The notes under the pieces were generated by a model. The model was not told the origin of the DNA and did not search any database. It was given only the letters and a program-made list of their open reading frames with translations. This document shows, one piece after another, positions 42,606 through 50,739 of a DNA stretch of 57,333 nucleotides (position 1 is the first letter of the stretch; each line of letters opens with the position of its first letter). A program made the position numbers and the translations under genes. This DNA comes from Verrucomicrobiota bacterium (lineage in GTDB: Bacteria; Verrucomicrobiota; Kiritimatiellia; CAJWTS01), in assembly GCA_027623315.1 (NCBI GenBank), contig JAQBYD010000021.1:1-57333 (forward strand). The letters are read 5' to 3'.

Positions 42606-44060
42606 ATGACCCCGGCCGAGAACAAGAGACCACACGGCTTGATCATTCTCGCGCTGATCAGCGCGGCGATTGCGGTACGGGTTCCCGGTCTCTATCACGA
42701 CTTCTGGCTGGACGAGATATGGTCGCTGACGCTGGTCGCACCGTTAAGCGCCCCGTCCCAGATTTTTACGCACATTCATTTTGACCTCAACCACTGGTTG
42801 CATAGCCTCATTCTGTTCGCGATCGGTGATCATCCCTACTGGCCAGTTTATCGAATGCCGGCATTCGCCGCCGCCTGCGCGTCGCTTTTGGTGGTCGCGT
42901 CCTGGCCGGGGATGCAGTCGCGACGGGAGCGAATCCTCGCGTTGGTCGCATTCGGTGCGTCGTTTGTGCTGATCGTCTATTCCACCGAAGCGCGCGGATA
43001 CGCGTGGCTGATCCTGTTTTCCTTGCTGTGCTATCGCTGCCTGCTCGTTTATGGGCGGTCCACGCGTCCGGCGGTGGCGTTCTTGTTCTGGGCCTGCGCG
43101 ATTCTCGGTTTTCTGTCCCAGGTTACCTTCGTCTTTGTCTATGCGGCGCTGGGGCTCTGGTCGCTGGCGGTGTTTTACACGGCGTCGAAGCGCTTGGGGC
43201 GAACACTGTGCGACATGCTTCTCTTCTTCACGGTGCCCGGCGTGTTCTTCTTCTGGCTCTATGTCGTCGACATCCGCCACGTGCAGCACGGAGGAGCGGG
43301 AGCGGGCACGCTCGTCGGCACCTTGGTCCAGATCGCAGCCTGGATGCTGGGTACGCCGGCGGAGGGATGGCTCGGCGGGGCAACATTTGCTCTGCTGATC
43401 ATTCTCGTCGCCTTCACGAGCTACCGGATGGCTCGCGCCGGAGACCCTGCGTGGGTGTTGTACGTTGGATTGATCACGGTGCCGGTGCTCGTGGCGATCA
43501 TGACGAGCCGCACCGGGTTCAGCTACTGGAAGCCACGTCATTTCATCGGCGTTGCGCCGTTCTTTCTTCTCCTCCTGGCCCGCGGCCTTTCCGTGCTCTG
43601 GGGCCGCGGGCGAGCCGGGCCGTGGCTGGCCGGTACGGTGCTCGCCGTATTCCTTATCGGAAACACGGTTCGCACGGCGACTTTCATCACCCAGGGACGC
43701 GGGCACTACCTCGATGCCATGCGTCACATCGCCGAGCGGACCCCGGGCGGAGTGATCGAGATCGGAAGCGATCACGACTTCCGAAACTCGATGGTCATAT
43801 CGTTCTACGCGCGGTACCTGCCCGACCACGAAGTGCGCTACGTGCAGCGTGACCGTTGGGTGGGGGCCGGTCCACGCTGGTTTCTCGTGCACGCCCAGGA
43901 GGCTGGATTTAAACCGCAAACCACACTGAATAACCCGGACAGTGGTCGACGCTATATTCTCGATGCGGCGTTTACCTATTCGGGTATTTCCGGCTGGAAC
44001 TGGTACGTGTATCGAAACGGCGCGGACGAAGCCGACGCGCTCTCCCCCGCAGGTCCATAG
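42606..44060 (+). CDS. GT39/PMT-like membrane glycosyltransferase
   Basis: The 484-residue protein has about ten transmembrane helices. Its first periplasmic loop carries FWLDEIWSLTLV, the D-E catalytic motif of GT39/ArnT-like enzymes, followed by HFDLNHWLHSLIL. YSTEARGYAWLILFSLL after helix 4 is also characteristic of this group (the E-A-R-x-Y motif). The C-terminal part (about 385-484) is soluble. It would use a polyprenyl-phosphate sugar made by a GT2 such as the ones at 25802 or 33906. The ATG at 42606 is 7 bases downstream of the preceding stop, so both membrane genes form one unit. An alternative ATG at 42579 overlaps the upstream gene. Confidence 0.78.
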   Translation: MTPAENKRPHGLIILALISAAIAVRVPGLYHDFWLDEIWSLTLVAPLSAPSQIFTHIHFDLNHWLHSLILFAIGDHPYWPVYRMPAFAAACASLLVVASWPGMQSRRERILALVAFGASFVLIVYSTEARGYAWLILFSLLCYRCLLVYGRSTRPAVAFLFWACAILGFLSQVTFVFVYAALGLWSLAVFYTASKRLGRTLCDMLLFFTVPGVFFFWLYVVDIRHVQHGGAGAGTLVGTLVQIAAWMLGTPAEGWLGGATFALLIILVAFTSYRMARAGDPAWVLYVGLITVPVLVAIMTSRTGFSYWKPRHFIGVAPFFLLLLARGLSVLWGRGRAGPWLAGTVLAVFLIGNTVRTATFITQGRGHYLDAMRHIAERTPGGVIEIGSDHDFRNSMVISFYARYLPDHEVRYVQRDRWVGAGPRWFLVHAQEAGFKPQTTLNNPDSGRRYILDAAFTYSGISGWNWYVYRNGADEADALSPAGP

Positions 44061-44160
44061 ATCCCCTCTTTACGCAACGCGATCAAGAGATTTGCGGAGA
44101 TCAGGAAACGGGTGTACCCGTGATGAATCACAGATTATCTGTGGATTCCTGGCGCCACAG

Positions 44161-44169
44161 TGGTATTCT
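44161..44169 (+). promoter_or_regulatory. Possible extended -10 promoter for the DUF3303-RidA pair
   Basis: TGGTATTCT is a TGn-extended -10 placed 39 bases before the DUF3303 ATG. A palindromic stretch (AATCACAGATTATCTGTGGATT-like) lies 13-36 bases upstream of it and could be an operator or a dispersed repeat. Confidence 0.35.
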
Positions 44170-44208
44170 GTCGGCGACGAACGACGAAAATAGCCAAAGG
44201 AGGTCTGG

Positions 44209-44472
44209 ATGTTGTTTCATATCAGTTACGAGTTCCCGCCGGAAGAACGCGACGACGCACAGGCCCGCTTCAAGGCGACCGGCGCTCCTGCGCCGGATGG
44301 GGTCACGATGATCGGGCGCTGGCATAGTGCGGCCGGGCATCTCGGTTTTACGGTCGCAGAGTCCGAGAGCGTCGTTGCGATTGGGAAATGGATGCAGGAA
44401 TGGACGGATCTGCTTACCTTTGAGATCACGCCGGTGCTCACCGACGAAGAGGTCGCCGAAGTGATCGGATAG
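44209..44472 (+). CDS. DUF3303 family small protein
   Basis: The 87-residue protein begins MLFHISYEFPPEERDDAQARF and includes GVTMIGRWHSAAGHLGFTVAE and WMQEWTDLLTFEITPVLTDEE. This is the DUF3303 alpha/beta (dimeric ferredoxin-like) pattern. The family function is unknown; members look like small ligand- or stress-related dimers. A strong AAAGGAGG stands about six bases before the ATG, making this one of the best translation starts in the window and suggesting high expression. The RidA-family gene follows after 51 bases. Confidence 0.8.
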   Translation: MLFHISYEFPPEERDDAQARFKATGAPAPDGVTMIGRWHSAAGHLGFTVAESESVVAIGKWMQEWTDLLTFEITPVLTDEEVAEVIG

Positions 44473-44523
44473 CCCGTCGGTCCTCAGTACTGAAAGGCGG
44501 CCTATGCGAGAGGAAAGGAGATC

Positions 44524-44937
44524 ATGCAGAGAGAGTCTATAAACCCCTGGGATTGGGGACTGAAGTGGAACATGGACCAGGGAGAGATCGTCTCCGGAGT
44601 TGAGCGGCATCTTCGTTGCTCGGGACAGATTGCCGTGAAGCCCGATGCGGACTCAGAGTTGGGCATCGCGATCGTCGCGCCGGGAGAGATGCGGGGTCAG
44701 ATGGAGTACGTCCTGGGAAACATCGACGCCGTCCTGGAGGAAGCCGGCATGAGCCGCGAGAATATCCTCAGGTTACACTTTTTCACGACGGACATTGATG
44801 CTTTCCTGCAAAATTATGACGTGTATGCGAACTGGATCACGACCGCCGGAATTCGTCCGCCCCAGTCACTGCTGGAGGTTAACCGACTGGTCCTTCCTGA
44901 GCTGATGGTGGAGATCGAAGTGACCGCAGGTGCCTAG
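44524..44937 (+). CDS. RidA/YjgF/YER057c family protein
   Basis: This 137-residue protein has the RidA trimer fold: INPWDWGLKWNMDQGEIV replaces the usual SYSQA-type opening, then LRCSGQIAVKPDAD, GEMRGQMEYVLGNIDAVLEEAGM, NILRLHFFTTDIDAFLQNYDVY and RPPQSLLEVNRLVLPELMVEIEVTA at the C-terminus. RidA proteins hydrolyse reactive enamines/imines. The canonical Arg that binds substrate carboxylate (R in the PARS/PAR motif) is not present in this form (PPQS), so it may be a non-catalytic or substrate-shifted YjgF subgroup. AGGAG precedes the ATG. It is convergent with the TPR membrane protein, with 48 bases between. Confidence 0.85.
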   Translation: MQRESINPWDWGLKWNMDQGEIVSGVERHLRCSGQIAVKPDADSELGIAIVAPGEMRGQMEYVLGNIDAVLEEAGMSRENILRLHFFTTDIDAFLQNYDVYANWITTAGIRPPQSLLEVNRLVLPELMVEIEVTAGA

Positions 44938-44985
44938 CGACGCGTGGCGAAAGAGGGCACGGCGATCGATGGTCCTGATCGCTTC

Positions 44986-47010
44986 CTAATTTTCGGGGCG
45001 CAACTCGTCCAGGGCTTCTCGCGCGGCGCGGTATTCCGGATTGTGCGGATCCAGTGATTCGGCCTGCTTGATGTAGCGCAGCGCTCCGGGAAGATCGTCG
45101 TGGCTCATCGCGACAAAGTGTTTCATCGAGTAGGCGAATGCCGCGAACTCGCGGTCCTCGATCAAGCGGTCGAAGATGGCATCCGCCTCGCTGAGCTGAC
45201 CGGCCTGGTACAGGCAGAATCCGAGATCCCGCGAGTAGGCCATGCCGGCACGTGGCGATGCGCTCAGGTCGCGGTAATGCGGCAGGGCCTCGCGGTATTG
45301 TCCATCGATCATGTAGGCACGCGCCAGCGCGGTGCGCGCGAAAGCGCACTGCTCATTGAGGGCGAATGCGCGCTTGGCCTCGCGAATGACTTCCGGCACT
45401 GCCGATCGATCGAATTGGAGTGACCAGTCGCCCGGCCAGATTCGCTTGTACTCGTGTGTCCGGATGACGCGCTCGTTGATCGCGGTGCGCTCCAGGAAGA
45501 GGAGCGTGGAATCATCGAATGCGACCAGGGCCCAGTTCTCATTCTCGTAGAGCGAGCGTACGAGGGGCCGGAGCGGTCGGTTACGCGGGTTGTAGAGTAG
45601 CGCGGCCGAAATGCCGTACGTCTCGAAGGGTTCGTGCCACGCGAGTTCCCCGACGCTCAGGGGGTAGTAGACTTCTCGCCAGAATTGAAAGTCGTAGGCC
45701 TCCAGGCGGCCGTCAACGAACGGTTGAAACTTTGGGTAGAGCCACCACAGCATGCCCCCGCCGTACATCATGTCGTTGTACATGTTCTGGCGTGGGACAT
45801 CGCGCTCCAGGAATCCAAAGACGCGTTGTGGATGCAGCGTCTGGTCGATGCCGATTCCGAACTTCAACACGGGATCACGCATGACCAGCAGAGCCAGCAG
45901 GATCCATATCGGCGGCATCGCGAGCGCCGCGATGCGTTGCGGCAGGCGAAACCGTTCGGCCAGGGCGCGGTGAAGCAGATGGGCGAGGCAGGGCGCGGCG
46001 ACGATGGCGTACATCAATGCAATACGCTGTGTTCGCGCCGCGAACCAGGCGAACATCAGCATCGGGACCAAGAGTTCAAGTCGGCACGAGCGTGTCGCGA
46101 CCAGCAGCAGCGCGGCGAGGGCCAGGGATCCATAGAACATGCCGGCCTGCAGGCCCGCGGGAGGGAGGAATTCAATGACGATCTGCTTCCAGAACGGGTC
46201 GAGATAGTAAAGCACGGGAAAGCGCAGCACGGCGGGACCGTGCGGATTGATGATCCAGAGAGCGATACCCGCCGCAAGCAGCGAAAGCACGGCCGACAGG
46301 GGCCAGTTCAGCACGTCGCCTGGAAGTCGCCAGTCCGTCCTGCCCTCCGGCCGCGGGGACGTCCGGGCGTCTCGATAAATTCTGCCCAGCCAGGTCAAAC
46401 CGTCCGCGATCCCGAGACCGGCGATGTAAACAAACCCGTATATCACACCGAGGTGTATGTTGGCCCATGCCGCCATGAAGAGCGGAGCACCCACCCAGAG
46501 CCAGCCGGGTCGGCGGGGGTATCGAAGACTGAGCCATACGAGCAGGGCGAGCATCAATCCCGAGAAGAGGAACGGGCGCTCGAAGAAGCGTGCGCGTGCG
46601 ATCAGGATACACAGGGTCAATGCCCAGAACGGCCAGAACGACCCGCGACCGCATTGCTCGCGTGCGGCCAGCCAGACGACAAAAAAGATAAGCGATGCGA
46701 GCAGGGCCTTGAACACGATCAACCCGCTGAGTCCGCCGGCTTCATAAACGAGATAGAGCACAACGCCGGGCGCCCACTGATGCAATCCCCAGGGATCATC
46801 TGCGCGCGCAAACGAGAATGTGTTCTGGGTTGGTATTCCCCGCTTCTCAAGCACGAGTTCGCCGGTGCGAATGTGAAACCCGATGTCCACGCCGCTGACA
46901 TAAAAGAACGCACAGAAGAACGTGAAGACCAGCAGGAGGACGACCCACTGTGTCTGCAGTACGCGCGTCGCGCGGTCGGTGGCGTCTCGGCGTGGGGGAG
47001 GGGGGGGCAT
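44986..47010 (-). CDS. Polytopic membrane protein with C-terminal TPRs (paralogue of the 41084-42598 gene)
   Basis: The 674-residue protein has about ten transmembrane helices, a GT-C-like layout, and a C-terminal TPR-type helical region (about 540-670: CAFARTALARAYMIDGQYREAL, LGFCLYQAGQLSEADAIFDRLIED and so on). The first loop GVDIGFHIRTGELVLEKRG, then NTFSFARADDPWGLHQWAPG, and the later FVDGRLEAYDFQFWREVYYP, align with the 41084 protein, indicating duplication. Its role is unknown; a periplasmic glycosyltransferase with a TPR dock is plausible. A run of seven to nine G on the plus strand flanks its start codon. It is convergent with the RidA gene. Confidence 0.7.
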   Translation of the reverse strand: MPPPPPRRDATDRATRVLQTQWVVLLLVFTFFCAFFYVSGVDIGFHIRTGELVLEKRGIPTQNTFSFARADDPWGLHQWAPGVVLYLVYEAGGLSGLIVFKALLASLIFFVVWLAAREQCGRGSFWPFWALTLCILIARARFFERPFLFSGLMLALLVWLSLRYPRRPGWLWVGAPLFMAAWANIHLGVIYGFVYIAGLGIADGLTWLGRIYRDARTSPRPEGRTDWRLPGDVLNWPLSAVLSLLAAGIALWIINPHGPAVLRFPVLYYLDPFWKQIVIEFLPPAGLQAGMFYGSLALAALLLVATRSCRLELLVPMLMFAWFAARTQRIALMYAIVAAPCLAHLLHRALAERFRLPQRIAALAMPPIWILLALLVMRDPVLKFGIGIDQTLHPQRVFGFLERDVPRQNMYNDMMYGGGMLWWLYPKFQPFVDGRLEAYDFQFWREVYYPLSVGELAWHEPFETYGISAALLYNPRNRPLRPLVRSLYENENWALVAFDDSTLLFLERTAINERVIRTHEYKRIWPGDWSLQFDRSAVPEVIREAKRAFALNEQCAFARTALARAYMIDGQYREALPHYRDLSASPRAGMAYSRDLGFCLYQAGQLSEADAIFDRLIEDREFAAFAYSMKHFVAMSHDDLPGALRYIKQAESLDPHNPEYRAAREALDELRPEN

Positions 47011-47055
47011 TCGGTCTCTCAGGGGCAGCTCAAACTCCGGGCCTGTTCATGTTCG

Positions 47056-49320
47056 TTACTCCCGTCCCGCCAGGGCCCGAAACAGGTTGCTGTAATCATC
47101 CGTCCATGCGCGGGGCAGTGCTTCGCCGTCGGCGTACCGCTCGATCCAGCCGGGGGCTCGTGAGTAGAGATCGATGATGCGGGAGGACGAACCGAGCATC
47201 ACCCAGTGCGTCTCCGCGCGCAGGGCATCGTCGTCTGGTGGAGCGACGTTGAAGCGGACATGCAGATGCAGTTCGCGCGCGATGCTCGCGATGACGGGCT
47301 CCAGGTTGAGGACTCGGTTGGACACATGCATAAGCAGCATGCCGTTCGGCCGGATCACGCGCATGTACTCCTGGACGGCCTCGACGGTGATCAGGTGAAT
47401 AGGGATGGCACCACTGCTGAAGGCGTCCACGACCAGCAGGTCGTAGCTGTGCGACTCGGCGGCGCGGAGCCGTATTCGACCGTCTCCGAACCGGTAATCG
47501 AGCTCGACGCCGTGATCGGCAGCCGTTTTCAGGAACGTGAAATAATCTTGCGCGATCGGGAGATTGTCCGGATCGAGCTCGTAGATCGTGAAGGCCGTCC
47601 CTGCGGAAGCATAGAAGGGCAGGGCCCCGGTTCCGAGGCCGATCATGGCGATGTCGCGAAACATGGCCGGATTCCTCAGCAGGAGTTGCGGTGCCGGCGC
47701 GCTGAACTGGTAGTATCCGACCGGTTGATGCGCGAATGGCCCACTTTGCATCTCACTTCCGTGAGAGGTCGTACCGTGCTGGAGGAAGCGGCGATCGTCC
47801 ACCTCGTACACCTTATAGATGCCATAGTAATTGCGGTGTCGATGAAGATCTTGAGCGCCCGTTGCGAGGTCGTGCGTCCAGTTCATCGCGATCGTGGCCA
47901 CTACGATGCCAAGCGCAAGCTGATGATGACTTGACGACGCGCGTAGAATGAAGAGCACCAGCGGCGCAGCAATCACGGCGAGAATTACACCCTCGGGAAG
48001 TGCGACGGAACGAGAGATGAGCCACGGGAGCAAGGTCAGGGCCAGCACGCAGCCGAGGGCCCAAACCGCGAACGAGGTCACCGAGAGTGCAGGGCGAAGA
48101 TCGTCGTTCGCTTTCGCCCCCGAGACGGCGAGGCCCGCGCATGCGAAGGCGAGCGCGAGCGGGAATTCAATCAGCCATGAGCTGACCAGCGGAATCAGCC
48201 AAGTGACGAGGATGCTTCCGCAGACGCCGCCAAGGGAGAGCACGAGATAAAAGGTGGTGAGCTGTCGCGGATCGTCCGGTTTCGTCTGGGCGAGTCGACC
48301 GTGGCAATTGATGCAGACAAGAAAGACGATCAGGAGTTGCAAGAGCAGCATGGGCACGATCGGAATCGTGAGTCGGATCTGGGAAAGGATGACCAGGGCC
48401 ATGCCCAGGACGACGGACCACACGAGTAGTTTGCGGCACGAGTCGGGAACCCAGGCGGGCTCTCTGAACGCGAAAACGAAGGTGAGCAGGTAGGCGCATA
48501 GCGGTAACACCCACAGAAACGGAACCGATGCGACGTCGATCGTGATCACGTTCGTGACGGCCAGCAAAGTTGCCGACCCCGCAGCGCTCAGCGCCCACCA
48601 TCCGAACAGGGCCCTGGACGGGATCACGTCGGGTGGGCTCGAAACTGGCGCGCGTGAATCGCCGGCGGCTTCGCGAGGCCGGCATAGAAAATGAATTCCG
48701 ACCAGGATCACGTACCCGGTCCACCAGAGTGCCCATTGTTGCTTGATCGTCAGCAGGATCTCGAACCCGAGCGGATAGGAGAGGAGGCCAAGTAGAGACC
48801 CGAGGTTGGATGCGCTGTACAAGACGTACGGGTTTCGTCCGCCGATTCGCGGATCTATCGAGTACCAGCGCTGCAGCATGACGCTCACCGTGGAGACGGC
48901 GAGGAAGGGGAGGCCAATACTGATCGCGAGGACCCAGCCCACGCGAAACACGAGGGGAAGGTCTGGTCCCTCCAGTTGCAGGCTGCGCGCGACGGCGGGT
49001 AGGGCGATGACAGGGAGACAGAGTATGAACGGGTGTAACCGTGCGACGCGAAGCACCCCGAATCGGCCGGGGACGATATGCGCGTACGCGTAGCCCAGGA
49101 GCAGAACGCCCTGGAAGAAGACCATGCATCCGCCCCAGACGAGGTAGCTGCCGCCGAAATTCGGCAGAATCGCCTTGGACGCCATGGGCTGAACCTGGAA
49201 CAGGAGAAAGGCGCCCAGAAAGACGCCGACCGTATAGAGCAGGCGGGTACATGATCCCCCCACGAGCAGCGGGATCGGGGACCACTGCCGGCTACGGCGC
49301 TTCCGGCTGGAGTCCGTCAT
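47056..49320 (-). CDS. Fused MFS-type membrane protein and spermidine synthase-like domain
   Basis: This 754-residue protein has about twelve to thirteen hydrophobic helices (residues about 25-470), then a spermidine synthase-like Rossmann domain: DIAMIGLGTGALPFYASAGTAF, the acidic E in TIYELDPDN, YRFGDGRIRLRAA and LLVVDAFSSGAIPIHLITVEAVQEY. This is the known fused MFS/spermidine synthase class; the aminopropyltransferase substrate residues cannot be confirmed. Some members lack activity and serve other, unknown roles. I start at the ATG at 49320, which overlaps the PAS gene by 29 bases; an upstream ATG at 49380 would extend the overlap and is less likely. Both genes share the minus strand and probably a transcript. 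Confidence 0.82.
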   Translation of the reverse strand: MTDSSRKRRSRQWSPIPLLVGGSCTRLLYTVGVFLGAFLLFQVQPMASKAILPNFGGSYLVWGGCMVFFQGVLLLGYAYAHIVPGRFGVLRVARLHPFILCLPVIALPAVARSLQLEGPDLPLVFRVGWVLAISIGLPFLAVSTVSVMLQRWYSIDPRIGGRNPYVLYSASNLGSLLGLLSYPLGFEILLTIKQQWALWWTGYVILVGIHFLCRPREAAGDSRAPVSSPPDVIPSRALFGWWALSAAGSATLLAVTNVITIDVASVPFLWVLPLCAYLLTFVFAFREPAWVPDSCRKLLVWSVVLGMALVILSQIRLTIPIVPMLLLQLLIVFLVCINCHGRLAQTKPDDPRQLTTFYLVLSLGGVCGSILVTWLIPLVSSWLIEFPLALAFACAGLAVSGAKANDDLRPALSVTSFAVWALGCVLALTLLPWLISRSVALPEGVILAVIAAPLVLFILRASSSHHQLALGIVVATIAMNWTHDLATGAQDLHRHRNYYGIYKVYEVDDRRFLQHGTTSHGSEMQSGPFAHQPVGYYQFSAPAPQLLLRNPAMFRDIAMIGLGTGALPFYASAGTAFTIYELDPDNLPIAQDYFTFLKTAADHGVELDYRFGDGRIRLRAAESHSYDLLVVDAFSSGAIPIHLITVEAVQEYMRVIRPNGMLLMHVSNRVLNLEPVIASIARELHLHVRFNVAPPDDDALRAETHWVMLGSSSRIIDLYSRAPGWIERYADGEALPRAWTDDYSNLFRALAGRE

Positions 49321-50497
49321 CCCGGGAGTCGATGTCGAGGATGCGGCTTTCTGGAGCGGCATCCCCCGCGGAGCTTTCAAGATACTGGGTAGTCCGGTAC
49401 TCGTTCACCGCGTTGAGTTTATGGAGGATTCGCGACAGATTCTCGACGGCTTCGATACTACTGGTGAGGACCTCATCCATCTCGGTGTCGGCCCCCTCGA
49501 GTTTTTGCGTGATGAGCCCAATATTTGCAAGGAGTACGGTTGCCGGCTGCCCGAGGTGGTGGCAGGCCGCGCCGAGGCTCTCGAGCATGACGCGATGACG
49601 TTCCACCTGGCGCTCGGCCTCTTCCGCGCGCGTGCGCTCGCTGATGTCAGTGAACGAGAAGACCATCCCGGTCGGGTTGTCATCCGCATCGCGGTTGCAC
49701 GCTGCGGACACCTGCAAGTCGGTTGGAGTTCCGTCCTGGCGCACCGCTTCGATATCACAGGTCCAGGCACGGTCGGCTTCGCGCATGATCAGTTCGATGA
49801 GTTCGTTCGCGGAGGTCTCATCGGGCCATAACTCCTTGATGTTGTGGCCGAGAAGTTCTTCCGGGTCTTTGAAGCCGAACGTGAGCAGCATCGCGGGATT
49901 CAGGTACTCAAGCTTGCCCTCGAGATCTGCAATGGCGATCCCGTTACCGGCGTTCTGAATTGCGTTGTGTTCCGTCTGCATCATTTCCTCCGCGAGACGG
50001 CGACGGGTAACATCACGAATAAAAAAGCAGAGGCATAGTTCATCCAGGTTCAACTTATTGACGGCGATCTCGGCGGCGAAAACGGTCTCATCATTGCGCT
50101 GGCAATATGCCTGGATCAGGGTGAACCGTTCGTCCTGCAAATTCTCGAGCAACGTGTCGATCAACCCATCATCGGAGCCCGGGATGAGTCGCAGGATGTG
50201 CATTCCGATCAGCTCCTCGCGCTCGTATTGAAGGAAGTCCAGCGCGCGCAGGTTGACGTCGAGAATGTTTCCGACGAGATCGGTGACCACGGCGGCATCG
50301 TACAAGCTTTGCAGCAGGTCCTGGTAGTGTTCTTGTCCGTCGCCGGGTGTACGTCCAATCCGCGATGTCGGCGTGCGCTTGCGGCGAGCGTGGGGCGAAA
50401 CGACGACGCCCCGCTTGCCCCTCTGGGCGGAGTCCTTGAGTACGTCTGGAGAGATGTCGATGCGCATCGTCTCCGAAAATCTACTCTTTTGGCTCAT
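49292..50497 (-). CDS. PAS-PAS-HisKA-like signalling protein without an ATPase domain
   Basis: The 401-residue cytoplasmic protein has a basic linker (1-55), PAS domain 1 (about 56-165, with FIRDVTRRRLAEE closing it), PAS domain 2 (about 175-290, ending FSFTDISERTRAEE) and a helical hairpin from about 300-365. In that hairpin ACHHLGQPATVLLANIGLI (His313/His314) resembles a histidine kinase dimerisation/phosphoacceptor helix. No HATPase_c domain follows; the protein ends in a charged tail. It may be an orphan sensor whose phosphoacceptor is used by another kinase, or a non-phosphorylated dimerisation unit. Upstream, a sigma-70-like promoter lies 60-90 bases before the ATG. No transcription factor is encoded nearby. 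Confidence 0.82.
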   Translation of the reverse strand: MSQKSRFSETMRIDISPDVLKDSAQRGKRGVVVSPHARRKRTPTSRIGRTPGDGQEHYQDLLQSLYDAAVVTDLVGNILDVNLRALDFLQYEREELIGMHILRLIPGSDDGLIDTLLENLQDERFTLIQAYCQRNDETVFAAEIAVNKLNLDELCLCFFIRDVTRRRLAEEMMQTEHNAIQNAGNGIAIADLEGKLEYLNPAMLLTFGFKDPEELLGHNIKELWPDETSANELIELIMREADRAWTCDIEAVRQDGTPTDLQVSAACNRDADDNPTGMVFSFTDISERTRAEEAERQVERHRVMLESLGAACHHLGQPATVLLANIGLITQKLEGADTEMDEVLTSSIEAVENLSRILHKLNAVNEYRTTQYLESSAGDAAPESRILDIDSRDDGLQPEAP

Positions 50498-50558
50498 GAT
50501 GTCTGGTTCAGTGAATGTAAGCGGCGGGGCTTACCCGACCCTATCGGCCGATGTGGTA

Positions 50559-50588
50559 ATCATATCATAACGCATGGAGGAACGACAA
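50559..50588 (-). promoter_or_regulatory. Possible sigma-70 promoter of the PAS protein gene
   Basis: On the minus strand TTGTCG (50583-50588) and TATGAT (50559-50564) are separated by 18 bases, matching four of six and five of six. Transcription would start near 50552, giving a leader of about 55 bases. Confidence 0.35.
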
Positions 50589-50739
50589 CCTGACAGCGAG
50601 CCCTGAAGGCGCGGTGTCGCCCTGCCTGTTCGGGACAATCTGGCTCACACCCCCGGGGAAGTCAAGCCTGTCGCCCTCCGATCGTTGGGGCCGATCAGGC
50701 TCCCGGCACGACCACAAGAAATCCGGCGCTTCCGTCGAA

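Noticed and set aside
45634..47163. 509-codon open frame on the plus strand
   Set aside because: Antisense to the TPR membrane protein; hydrophilic, repetitive and without domain motifs.
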